Shown here: positions 1 to 9,323 of the stretch, one piece after another
Position numbering within the stretch: position 1 is the stretch's first letter
Layout of the letters: the number at the start of each line of letters is the position of its first letter
Translations under genes and position numbers: made by a program
The notes under the pieces: generated by a model
The model's input: only the letters and a program-made list of their open reading frames with translations
Told to the model about the DNA's origin: nothing
The model's database searches: none
NCBI RefSeq assembly: GCF_022614595.1
Contig: NZ_JAJFAU010000001.1
Location: 17,797-81,796, forward strand
From: Streptomyces sp. CNQ085
Lineage (GTDB): Bacteria; Actinomycetota; Actinomycetes; Streptomycetales; Streptomycetaceae
Direction of reading: 5' to 3'
DNA: 64,000 nucleotides

Positions 1-59
1 CCGGTGCTCCGCGCACCGGCGGCCCCGCTGTTCCGTGTGCTGCCCCGTTCCGGCCCGCC

Positions 60-254
60 CTATCGCGGCCGGTCCTCCTCGTCGCCGTAGGAACGGCGTA
101 CTGAGTCGGCGGCCTTGTCGGTCTGGGTGTCGTACTTGTTGCCGGTGCGCTCGTCGATCGTCTGCTCGGCGCGGCCGACGCCCTTGTCCGCCTGGTCGGG
201 GTGGCGCTTGGCCATCTTCTTGGCCTTGTTCGCCATATCGCCCAGCTTGCCCAT
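60..254 (-). CDS. MT0933/Rv0909-type antitoxin-like small protein
   Basis: A 64-residue, highly charged soluble protein beginning MGKLGDMANKAKKMAKRHPD and containing the stretch DERTGNKYDTQTDKA. That layout (basic amphipathic start, then a D-G-x-x-K-Y-D segment) is typical of the short MT0933/Rv0909 antitoxin-like family of actinobacteria. The ATG follows a good ribosome site (GAGGAGG on the minus strand). No toxin partner is visible beside it, so a real toxin-antitoxin role is not shown. Many Streptomyces carry orphan copies of unknown function. The family call rests on sequence pattern only. Confidence 0.75.
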   Translation of the reverse strand: MGKLGDMANKAKKMAKRHPDQADKGVGRAEQTIDERTGNKYDTQTDKAADSVRRSYGDEEDRPR

Positions 255-640
255 AACGGCCTCCTCGCGGTGGTGTCGTACCGTCTTGCTGCATATCGCC
301 TAACCACTGGCAAATGGCGGAAACATGCTGTTGTCCGGCGGGCAGCGGGCTGGAACGGCCGGAGGACGCCGTGGCACGCCTGGGCGCGGCGGTCCGCCGT
401 CGAGCCGAGCCGGGCCCGCAGGAGGCGGCCGGCATCCTCACCGCCTTGCGCGAGGACCGCGAGGAAACGGCTTCCCGCCGACCGGGGAACACTTGCCGCC
501 GTCGGGCGGTGGCCGCCCTCCGGTGCACCCCCTCACAGGCCCTGTGAGCTGTGCGAACACCCTCCCGGCCGGCCACCCGCCGTCACTCGACCGGCCCCGT
601 TGGCCGCGAGATCCGCGGCGAGCGGGGGCAGGGTAGGCGC
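255..640. other. intergenic region, no convincing gene
   Basis: About 385 bases between two divergent genes. One open frame at 314-547 on the plus strand gives a Cys- and Arg-rich peptide with an alanine-rich middle, but it has no ribosome site and no family resemblance. It must carry the promoters of both neighbours. I see no clear operator. Confidence 0.5.
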
Positions 641-1378
641 ATGTGGTACCCACGACTTGTGCTGGGCGCCGCCCTTCTGCCGCTGGCGCTGCTGGCGGCG
701 CGGGACGTTCCCGCCCACCTCCTCGAACCCCCGGGACCGGAGACCACCGGTCCCGCCACCGCCTACACCGCGCCACGGCCCGCGGTCGTCAGCCGGAAGG
801 CCTGGCGCGCCGACGAGAGCATGGTCAGGGAGGAGGCCAGCTACACGGGCCCGGTGAGCGCCGTCTTCGTCCACCACACCGGCCACCCCAACGGCTACGA
901 CTGCTCGGAGGTCCCGGAGCTGCTGCGGGCCCTGGAGACGGACCACGTCGAGGGCCAGGGGTGGGACGACATCGGATACAACTTCGTCGTGGACAAGTGC
1001 GGGACCATCTACGAGGGGCGGGGCGGCGGCATCGGACGTCCGGTGTACGGCGCGCACACCAAGGGCTTCAACCGCAACAGCGTCGGTGTGGCGGCGCTGG
1101 GCACCTTCGGGGCGGGGCAGGAGGTGCCGCGCGCGGTGATCGACGCGATCGCCGAGGTCGCGGCATGGAAGCTGCGGCCCGGTGCCGATCCGGAAGGCAG
1201 GGTGCGGCTGGTCTCGACGAATGACGAGAGCCGCTACGACAAGGGCGAGGCGGCGGTGTTCGACGTCATCGCGGGCCACCGGGACAGCCACCAGACCGAC
1301 TGTCCCGGCCAGGCGCTGCACGACCGGCTGCCGGAGATCCGCGCGGAGGCCACCCGCCTGCGCGCCCTCGACCCCTGA
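641..1378 (+). CDS. Secreted PGRP/amidase_2-type N-acetylmuramoyl-L-alanine amidase
   Basis: A 245-residue protein that probably cuts the bond between muramic acid and the stem peptide of peptidoglycan outside the cell. Residues 5-20 form a hydrophobic signal segment after a short basic start. The amidase fold covers about 47-235. The zinc-ligand pattern of the family is visible: VFVHHTG (His78/79), GHRDSHQTDC (His213 and Cys221, eight residues apart), and the conserved YNFVVDKCGTIYEGR block. The ATG at 641 is chosen because GGGGCAGGG lies just upstream and it puts the signal peptide at the N-terminus; the in-frame ATG at 551 would add 30 Arg-rich residues. Lacks any separate cell-wall-binding domain. 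The gene stands alone with a hairpin behind it. Confidence 0.88.
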   Translation: MWYPRLVLGAALLPLALLAARDVPAHLLEPPGPETTGPATAYTAPRPAVVSRKAWRADESMVREEASYTGPVSAVFVHHTGHPNGYDCSEVPELLRALETDHVEGQGWDDIGYNFVVDKCGTIYEGRGGGIGRPVYGAHTKGFNRNSVGVAALGTFGAGQEVPRAVIDAIAEVAAWKLRPGADPEGRVRLVSTNDESRYDKGEAAVFDVIAGHRDSHQTDCPGQALHDRLPEIRAEATRLRALDP

Positions 1379-1389
1379 CGGCGCCGGCG

Positions 1390-1420
1390 GCCCCCGGCGC
1401 GGCCGCGGGGCGCCGGGGGC
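1390..1420. terminator. Bidirectional GC hairpin
   Basis: An 11-bp perfect stem (GCCCCCGGCGC / GCGCCGGGGGC) with a 9-nt loop lies between the converging amidase and slipin genes, where it can end transcription from both sides. Confidence 0.65.
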
Positions 1421-1425
1421 GCGCC

Positions 1426-2319
1426 TCACTCCTTCCCGGTCCTCTGCCCGTCGCTTCCCGGATCCGCCGCCGGCGTCCGGGCGGAGGAAGCCGCCGCGTA
1501 CGGGGCCTGCGGGGGCGGGACCGCGGTCTGGGCGGAGGGTGCCACACCCGGCTGCGGGCCCTGCTGTGCCTTCTCCAGGAACCGCAGCAGTTCGACGGGG
1601 AAGGGCAGGACCAGAGTGGAGTTCTTCTCGGCGGCGACCGCCACCACCGTCTGCAGAAGCCGCAGCTGCAGCGCGGAGGGCGTGTCGGCCATCTGCTGCG
1701 CGGCCTCCGCCAGCTTCTTCGACGCCTCGAACTCCGCGTCGGCGTTGATGACGCGGGCCCGCCGGTCGCGGGCGGCCTCGGCCTGGCGGGCCATCGACCG
1801 CTTCATCGTCTCCGGCAGGGAGACATCCTTGATCTCCACCCGGTCGACGTGGACGCCCCAGCCCACGGCAGGGCTGTCGATCATCAGCTCCAGGCCCTGG
1901 TTGAGTTTCTCCCGGTTGGACAGCAGGTCGTCCAGATCGCTCTTGCCGATGATGGAGCGCAGCGAGGTCTGCGCCATCTGGGAGACCGCGAAGCGGTAGT
2001 CCTCCACCCGTACGACCGCGTCGACGGGGTCGACCACCTTGAAGTACACGACCGCGTCGACCCGGACGGTCACGTTGTCCCTGCTGATGCCCTCCTGCGC
2101 GGGCACCGGCAAGGTCACGATCTGCAGGTTGACCTTGCGCATCCGGTCGACGAACGGAACGATCACGGTGAAGCCCGGCGGACGTACGTCCTTCATGACC
2201 CGCCCGAGCCGGAAGACCACCCCGCGTTCGTACTGTTTGACCACGCGGGCCGCCAGTGCGACGTAGACGGCGCAGACGCAGAGCAGAACGATCCCCGCCG
2301 TCGCGAGTCCCTGGAGCAT
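1426..2319 (-). CDS. Slipin (SPFH/Band 7 membrane protein)
   Basis: A stomatin-like protein of 297 residues. One membrane segment lies near residues 5-22, followed by the SPFH domain with the conserved blocks EYERGVVFRLGR-like (here QYERGVVFRLGR), PPGFTVIVPFVD and RSIIGKSDLDDLLSNRE. A helical coiled region EASKKLAEAAQQMADTPSALQLR comes before a Pro/Ala-rich tail. Such proteins oligomerise on the inner face of the membrane and organise membrane domains. No NfeD partner is next to it, which is usual for many slipins. The ATG at 2319 has TAGGTG upstream; a GTG at 2328 is also possible. A -10-like TATGGT lies near 2380 on the minus strand. Confidence 0.9.
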   Translation of the reverse strand: MLQGLATAGIVLLCVCAVYVALAARVVKQYERGVVFRLGRVMKDVRPPGFTVIVPFVDRMRKVNLQIVTLPVPAQEGISRDNVTVRVDAVVYFKVVDPVDAVVRVEDYRFAVSQMAQTSLRSIIGKSDLDDLLSNREKLNQGLELMIDSPAVGWGVHVDRVEIKDVSLPETMKRSMARQAEAARDRRARVINADAEFEASKKLAEAAQQMADTPSALQLRLLQTVVAVAAEKNSTLVLPFPVELLRFLEKAQQGPQPGVAPSAQTAVPPPQAPYAAASSARTPAADPGSDGQRTGKE

Positions 2320-2835
2320 CGCAGACACCTACTGTCCATGGGTTGGGCTGTTTCCTCTGTCCGATTTGCCTGATAATTACCATAGCTCCGTGCGGGTGAC
2401 AGAGGGAGTCCCGCCCAGCGGGTGCCGACCGTGCCGGACACGGTGTCGCCGTCGGAGGAGGGCGGGTGGTCGACGAACCTCCGCTCCACCTCGGCCCGCA
2501 CCAGCCCGACGGCGAGGTACAGCGCCAGCGAGGTGAGGACCGGCAGGCCGACGCTGACGGTCTGGCTCGCGCCCTCCACGCCCCGGTGGCCGCCTGTCCG
2601 GAGGGCATCGGGCCGCCCCGGCGGCCTCAGCCGAATTCGTCGAACACGGCCAGCAGCGCCTGCTCGTCGGCCTCCCCCGGCCCGGGTCCGCCCCGGCCGG
2701 AGTGCGGCACCTGTTCGGCCCACACCGTCTCGGGTGTGCTCCCGCGATCGGCGCCGGCGGTGTGTGATGCTGGCGGGACCATGCCGGTCGGACGGTGTGA
2801 GACGACCTGCAGCGATGTGCCGAGGAGTGCCACCC
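2320..2835 (-). other. Gap with possible gene remnants
   Basis: About 515 bases without an intact gene. On the minus strand, 2377-2579 reads from a GTG as a plausible membrane-protein tail (LPVLTSLALYLAVGLVRAEV), and another frame at 2627-2848 ends in an acidic, protein-like tail (ADEQALLAVFDEFG). Neither has a matching upstream part in frame. They look like eroded pieces of a lost leftward gene, but composition alone can give such frames, so support is weak. The slipin promoter must also lie here. Confidence 0.3.
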
Positions 2836-3255
2836 ATGTCGAAGCCACCGCTTCCCGAAGAGGCCGTGACCATGCTGGAGAAGGCCAATCCGGCCGTCAT
2901 CACCACCCTGCGGTCGGACGGCCAGCCGGTGTCCACCGCCACCTGGTACCTGTGGGACGGGGGTCGTGTGCTGGTCAACATGGACGAGGCCCGCAAACGG
3001 CTGCAGCACGTGCGCAACGATCCCCGTGTCACCCTCACCGTGCTCGATGAGGGCAACTGGTACACACACGTCAGCCTCATCGGCCGTGTCACCGAGATCC
3101 ACGACGATCCGGAACTCGCCGACATCGACCGGCTGGCCCGCCACTATCTGGGCGAACCGTATCCGCGGCGGGACCGCCGCCGCGTCAGCGCCTGGATCGA
3201 GATCGACCGCTGGCACGGCTGGGGCTCCCTGAAGGACAGCGACCAGCCGGGATGA
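2836..3255 (+). CDS. PPOX-class F420-/flavin-dependent oxidoreductase (Rv1155-like)
   Basis: A 139-residue split-barrel protein of the pyridoxamine 5'-phosphate oxidase superfamily. The N-terminal block AVITTLRSDGQPVSTATWYLWDGG is the typical start of the actinobacterial F420-dependent members; VNMDEARKRLQHVRNDPRVTLTVLD follows, then a second strand pair and the end WIEIDRWHGWG. These enzymes use F420H2 or flavin to reduce small substrates; the substrate here cannot be told. The ATG at 2836 has GAGGAG eight bases upstream. The long upstream frame to 2422 is arginine-rich noise. Stand-alone gene. Confidence 0.88.
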   Translation: MSKPPLPEEAVTMLEKANPAVITTLRSDGQPVSTATWYLWDGGRVLVNMDEARKRLQHVRNDPRVTLTVLDEGNWYTHVSLIGRVTEIHDDPELADIDRLARHYLGEPYPRRDRRRVSAWIEIDRWHGWGSLKDSDQPG

Positions 3256-3378
3256 CGCCTCCGTCCGGGCGCCCGCGTCTCGAGGCCCGGCCGAGGCGGC
3301 CGCGAGCAGGCAGGAGTGTCCTTCTCCGCACGGGGCACCGGTCGATGACAGCCCGGTTGGGTTGTTCCAGGAGGCACC

Positions 3379-3471
3379 GTGACGGAAACCGTCGTTCTCA
3401 TCCTCGGCCTGGTGGTCGCGCCCATCGCCGCCCTTGCCCTGCTCACCTGGGGACTGAACGGCGCCGTGTGA
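3379..3471 (+). CDS. 30-residue single-pass membrane peptide
   Basis: A very short gene starting at GTG 3379 with a near-perfect ribosome site AGGAGG at 3369-3374. The product begins MTETVVLILGLVVAPIAALA and ends LLTWGLNGAV; residues 5-25 form one membrane-spanning helix with almost no soluble part. It lies alone between the PPOX gene and a small hypothetical gene. The strong ribosome site, hydrophobic composition and acidic N-terminus argue for a real microprotein. No function can be assigned. Expression is not shown. Confidence 0.6.
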   Translation: MTETVVLILGLVVAPIAALALLTWGLNGAV

Positions 3472-3661
3472 CTGCTGGGCCGCTTCGCCGGCCGGAGGCG
3501 GCCGGCGGCGCGGACCGTGCGGTGGCGGGCGCCGCAGACGGACCCGGGCGGCGTCGGCACCCTTCCCCGCTGACTCTCCGCCGGTCCCCGCGCTGACCCT
3601 GCCGGGGCATGGACGGGCGAATCGGGCATGGCATCCGGCCCGGCCGGTCACACGTCGGAAC

Positions 3662-3976
3662 ATGAACGACTCACCGAGCACACCCCTCGCCGGCGACCCG
3701 GCGGACGAGCAGACGGTCCGGCGTCTGGTACCGGTCTGGCTGGAGGAGTCCGCCGGCCATGACGCGGAGAGGGCCGGGCGGGCCCGGCAGGAGTGGGACC
3801 AGGACCGCCTGTCCTCCGACGCCGCCAGGGAGTTGGCCGACTGGGTTACGGCCCGGGTCACCGACACCGGGTTCAACCAGGACGAGGGGCCTTCCAGGCC
3901 GGGGCCCGCGCACGTCAGCGTGGCCGACAAGGCCGCGGTCCACCGGTGGCTCGCCGCCCGGGGGCACGACGTGTGA
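3662..3976 (+). CDS. Small acidic hypothetical protein
   Basis: A 104-residue soluble protein, not recognised. It is rich in Asp, Glu, Ala and Arg, with helical heptad-like stretches (RRLVPVWLEESAGHDAERAG, ARELADWVTARVTDTG) and an ending VADKAAVHRWLAARGHDV. Third-position GC bias fits a real gene. The ATG at 3662 lacks a strong ribosome site. It has no operon partners. Confidence 0.55.
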   Translation: MNDSPSTPLAGDPADEQTVRRLVPVWLEESAGHDAERAGRARQEWDQDRLSSDAARELADWVTARVTDTGFNQDEGPSRPGPAHVSVADKAAVHRWLAARGHDV

Positions 3977-4024
3977 GGCCACGGCGCGTGAGGCGGCGCA
4001 GGGCTCCCGGAGCGGGGCGGCGGC

Positions 4025-4255
4025 TCAGGTCCAGGTGTACTTGTCCCCGCCCACCCATCGCACGGTGGCCGGGTCGTCCAGGTCCACCGGACTCAGCCCC
4101 GCGGCGTACGCCAGCCGGACCACGTCGGTGATGTCGTGGGCGAGACCGACCGTCCCGTCACCGAGCTGGACCGTGCGGAACGGCCGGTCCCCGTGTGTCA
4201 CGCCCCAGACGATGATCGGGGGCTGCGACGGCTTCTCGTCGGTCACGCCTTCCAT
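4025..4255 (-). CDS. Small hypothetical protein
   Basis: A 76-residue protein, not assigned to a family. The segment IVWGVTHGDRPFRTVQLGDGTVGLAHDITDVVRLAYAAGL and the C-terminal VRWVGGDKYTW look like a compact mixed alpha/beta domain. This type of short protein is common in Streptomyces but has no known role. The ATG at 4255 is preferred over the upstream ATG at 4282, which would add arginine-rich residues. It precedes the Nudix gene on the same strand but the 84-base gap gives no proof of an operon. Confidence 0.55.
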   Translation of the reverse strand: MEGVTDEKPSQPPIIVWGVTHGDRPFRTVQLGDGTVGLAHDITDVVRLAYAAGLSPVDLDDPATVRWVGGDKYTWT

Positions 4256-4339
4256 CGTGGACCGGCGCGGCCTTTCCCGCACCCCGGCCCCGGACCGCAG
4301 GCGGGTCCGGGATGCGGGACGCGGTGCGGGACGGCCGGA

Positions 4340-4789
4340 TCAGCCGGACCGGCTTCTGATCAGTGACCGGTGGGACTCCTGCAGGCCCTCGGGCAGCTCT
4401 CCGGGCGCGAACCACCTCGCCTCCAGGACCTCGAAAGGATCGACCTCGAGGGCGCCGCCGGCGAGCCGGGCCTCGTAGGCGACCTCCGCCCGCAGCCGGT
4501 ACCCGCTGGTGAGACGGACGAGTTCGCCGACGCGCACGTCCAGTCCGGTCTCCTCGCGCACCTCGCGGACGACCGTCTCCTGGAAGGTCTCGCCCTTCTT
4601 CGCGTAGCCCGTCGGCAGGCCCCACGGACGGTCCTCCCGCCACATGCGGTGCCGCAGCAGGAGCACGTTGCCGTCCGCGTCGCGTACGACGCCGGTGACG
4701 CCCACCATGAACTTCGGGTTGGCCAGCCACAGCAGGCGCCACTGCAGCGGACCACCGATGCGGTGCCAGATCCGGGCGACGGTCCTCAT
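4340..4789 (-). CDS. Nudix hydrolase
   Basis: A 149-residue pyrophosphohydrolase acting on nucleoside-diphosphate-linked compounds. The full Nudix box is present at residues 61-83: G61, E67, R75-E76, E79-E80 and G82 fit G-x5-E-x7-R-E-U-x-E-E-x-G-U. The N-terminal RIWHRIGGPLQWRLLWLANPKFMVGV segment, with the hydrophobic WLANPKF run, is found in a Streptomyces subfamily. The ATG at 4789 follows AAGGAGAAGAGG; the longer frame to 5086 is not supported. The exact substrate cannot be told. Confidence 0.88.
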   Translation of the reverse strand: MRTVARIWHRIGGPLQWRLLWLANPKFMVGVTGVVRDADGNVLLLRHRMWREDRPWGLPTGYAKKGETFQETVVREVREETGLDVRVGELVRLTSGYRLRAEVAYEARLAGGALEVDPFEVLEARWFAPGELPEGLQESHRSLIRSRSG

Positions 4790-4935
4790 CACGGCCTCTT
4801 CTCCTTGGGCAGGTGCGGCGCGGAGGGCGCCGCCGCCCACGATGGCGCATCCGCCGTCCCCGCGCGGGAGGAACCCGGGACGGGCCGGTGCGAGGGAGGG
4901 CGGCGGGACGGGCCGTCCGTCGGCCGTCCGTCGTG

Positions 4936-7456
<2,521 letters not shown>

Positions 7457-7579
7457 GCCGACCACCTTGATAGCCAAAAAGTTCACTAGGTGCGTTGGAG
7501 AGTAAATCCTGGCGGGGAGTCTGTCCACACCGGGCCGAAACCGCGCCCACCTGCGCGGAAACCGGCAGGAGCAGTCGAT

Positions 7580-7610
7580 TTGTCGGCAGGTCGCCCCCGT
7601 GCTCCAATAC
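7580..7610 (+). promoter_or_regulatory. Possible promoter giving a leaderless padR mRNA
   Basis: TTGTCG (7580-7585) and CAATAC (7605-7610) are spaced 19 bases. The -10 element ends only four bases before the ATG at 7615, so transcription would begin at or next to the start codon. No ribosome site is present, which fits a leaderless message. Confidence 0.35.
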
Positions 7611-7614
7611 GGGG

Positions 7615-8232
7615 ATGGCTCTGCGCAACGCGGTGATGGCAGCCCTACTGGAAGGCGAGGCATCGGGCTGGGACCTGGCCAAGGGGTTCGACTCCTCGGT
7701 CGCCGACTTCTGGACGGCCACACCCCAGCAGCTCTACCGTGAACTCGAGCGCATGGAGCGGGAAGGGCTCGTCGCCGCCCGTGTCGTCCAGCAGGAACGC
7801 CGGCCCAACAAACGGCTGTTCTCCCTGACCGAGGCGGGACACGCCGCACTGCGCGACTACACCGCGGCCCCCCTCGCCCGGCCCACCGTCATCCGCGACG
7901 AACTGCTGGTGAAGGTCCAGAGCGCCGACGCGGGCGACATCGAGGGCGTCCGGGCCGCCGTGGAGACGCAACTGGAGTGGTCGACGGCCAAACTCGCCCG
8001 CTACGAGCGGGGGCGCGCCAAGCTGCTGGACGGACGCACGGAGGAGGAGTACTTCGCACGGGCCAGGCGCGTGGGCCCCTACCTCACACTGCTGCGCGGT
8101 ATCGCCTTCGAACGCGAGAACCTGCAGTGGTGCGAGACCGCCCTGAGGGTCCTGCGGCGGCGCGGTGCCGTCGCGTCCGCCGGCGCCGACGAGCGCGGGG
8201 ACGCGGTGGAGGCGTCCGGCCGCCGGCGGTGA
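7615..8232 (+). CDS. PadR-family transcriptional regulator
   Basis: A 205-residue DNA-binding repressor. The N-terminal winged helix is typical of PadR: ALLEGEASGWDLAKGFDSSVADFW, then QQLYRELERMEREGLVAARV and the wing RRPNKRLFSLTEAGHAALRDY. The C-terminal half (about residues 95-185) is the helical dimer domain with a long helix VETQLEWSTAKLARYERGRAKLL. It stands divergent from the NTF2-like gene, the common arrangement for a ligand-responsive repressor of its neighbour and itself. The ligand is unknown. The in-frame ATG at 7495 is rejected because the extra 40 residues have no PadR resemblance. Confidence 0.87.
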   Translation: MALRNAVMAALLEGEASGWDLAKGFDSSVADFWTATPQQLYRELERMEREGLVAARVVQQERRPNKRLFSLTEAGHAALRDYTAAPLARPTVIRDELLVKVQSADAGDIEGVRAAVETQLEWSTAKLARYERGRAKLLDGRTEEEYFARARRVGPYLTLLRGIAFERENLQWCETALRVLRRRGAVASAGADERGDAVEASGRRR

Positions 8233-8263
8233 GCGGCCCCGCGCCCGCCGGCCGGGGCCCGGA

Positions 8264-8635
8264 CTACGTTTCCGAGCCCGCCGCACCGCCGGGCACCAGA
8301 TCCGGGCGCGCCTCCAGCAACCGCTCGGGAGCCGCCTGCCGCCACGAGTCGACGAGGACGTCCCGCAGCTCGGCGATGTCCTCCAAGGCGGCCAGCCGGA
8401 CCCGCACCCATGCCGAGGACGCCTCGTGGGGCGGTACCCAGAACTTCTCCGGCTCGGCCGCGATCAGTTCGGTGCGCTCCAGGCGCGGGCAGCGCACGGC
8501 GACGGAGGTCTCGTCGTCGGGGACGGTGATGTACATCTTCCCGGCCACCCGGAAGGTGGGCATGCTCCACGCCTCCTTCTCCACGGTCTCCGGAAGGGAC
8601 AGCGCGATACGCCGGACATCGTCTGAATCGATCAC
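8264..8635 (-). CDS. MmcQ/YjbR-family protein
   Basis: A 123-residue small protein of the YjbR fold. Recognisable parts are DDVRRIALSLPETVEKEAWSMPTFRVAGKMYIT near the N-terminus and WVPPHEASSAWVRVRLAALEDIAELRDVLVDSWRQAAPERLL at the end, which matches the family's conserved tail. It is called DNA-binding by fold but its cellular job is unknown. A GTG at 8635 is taken as start since the family begins just before the DDVRRIAL segment. Converges with padR. Confidence 0.82.
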   Translation of the reverse strand: MIDSDDVRRIALSLPETVEKEAWSMPTFRVAGKMYITVPDDETSVAVRCPRLERTELIAAEPEKFWVPPHEASSAWVRVRLAALEDIAELRDVLVDSWRQAAPERLLEARPDLVPGGAAGSET

Positions 8636-8693
8636 GGCGACACCGTAGCCGCGCCCACCGACACGGCGGGACCGTACCCGGCGCCCCGCCCTC

Positions 8694-9323
8694 TCAGGAG
8701 CACCGGGGCGCGGCCCGGGAGAGGAAGGCATCCCGGTCGAGGAAGACCAGCCGGGCCCGCTTGTGCGGAAGTTCGATCCCGGGACCGAGGACGAAACCGG
8801 CCCGCAGCAGCCGGGAGACCGCCTTCTCGTTGCGGGTGTCGGGTTCGGCGACGATCCGCCTGCGGCCGGGGTTCTCGGCCAGCAGATGGGTCAGGAAGAC
8901 GGCCAGCAGGGTACCGGTGAAGCCCGGCCGCGCCCCGCCGTCCGCCGGACCGACCATCAGATGGAGGCCGAAGTCCCCCGGCCGCACCTCGTAGTACTCG
9001 CCGACCGGGTCGGCGCCCGGCTCGTAGGTCTGGAAGAGGGCGACCGGCCGGTCGTCGAGATGGACCAGGAAGGCGTGGTGCGTGGACAGGGAGTCCAGGT
9101 ACTCGTAGGTTTCCAGGACCTGCTCGCGGGTGTGGCCGAGCATCCCCCAGAAGCGGGCCCGCTCCCGGGTCACCCAGTCGTGCAGCAGGTCGATGTCGCG
9201 CGCGGGGGCCACGGGGACGACGCGGACCGTGCCGAAGCCCTCGACGCGGGCCTCGTGCACTGCTTCGCGACGCCGGGGAGCCGAGGGCGTGGAGGGGGCG
9301 GGGGGCGCGGCCGGGTCGGTCAC
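8694..9323 (-). CDS. GNAT acyltransferase of the siderophore operon (DesH-like)
   Basis: A 209-residue acyl-CoA-dependent N-acyltransferase of the IucB/RhbD/DesC type (Acetyltransf_8). The core runs from about residue 30: DIDLLHDWVTRERARFWGM, FLVHLDDRPVALFQTYEP, GLHLMVGP and RIVAEPDTRNEKAVSRLLRAGF, the last being the acyl-CoA/product block also seen in DesC. Its GTG overlaps the acylase stop by four bases and follows GAGGAGAG, so it is the last gene of the des operon. From memory, a penicillin-amidase and acyltransferase pair beside some Streptomyces des clusters was named desG/desH and linked to aryl-acylated desferrioxamines. Attaching a different acyl chain to N-hydroxycadaverine is an inference. 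Confidence 0.82.
   Translation of the reverse strand: MTDPAAPPAPSTPSAPRRREAVHEARVEGFGTVRVVPVAPARDIDLLHDWVTRERARFWGMLGHTREQVLETYEYLDSLSTHHAFLVHLDDRPVALFQTYEPGADPVGEYYEVRPGDFGLHLMVGPADGGARPGFTGTLLAVFLTHLLAENPGRRRIVAEPDTRNEKAVSRLLRAGFVLGPGIELPHKRARLVFLDRDAFLSRAAPRCS

Noticed and set aside
314-547. Small plus-strand gene before the amidase
   Set aside because: Arg- and Cys-rich translation, no ribosome site and no similarity to a known family.
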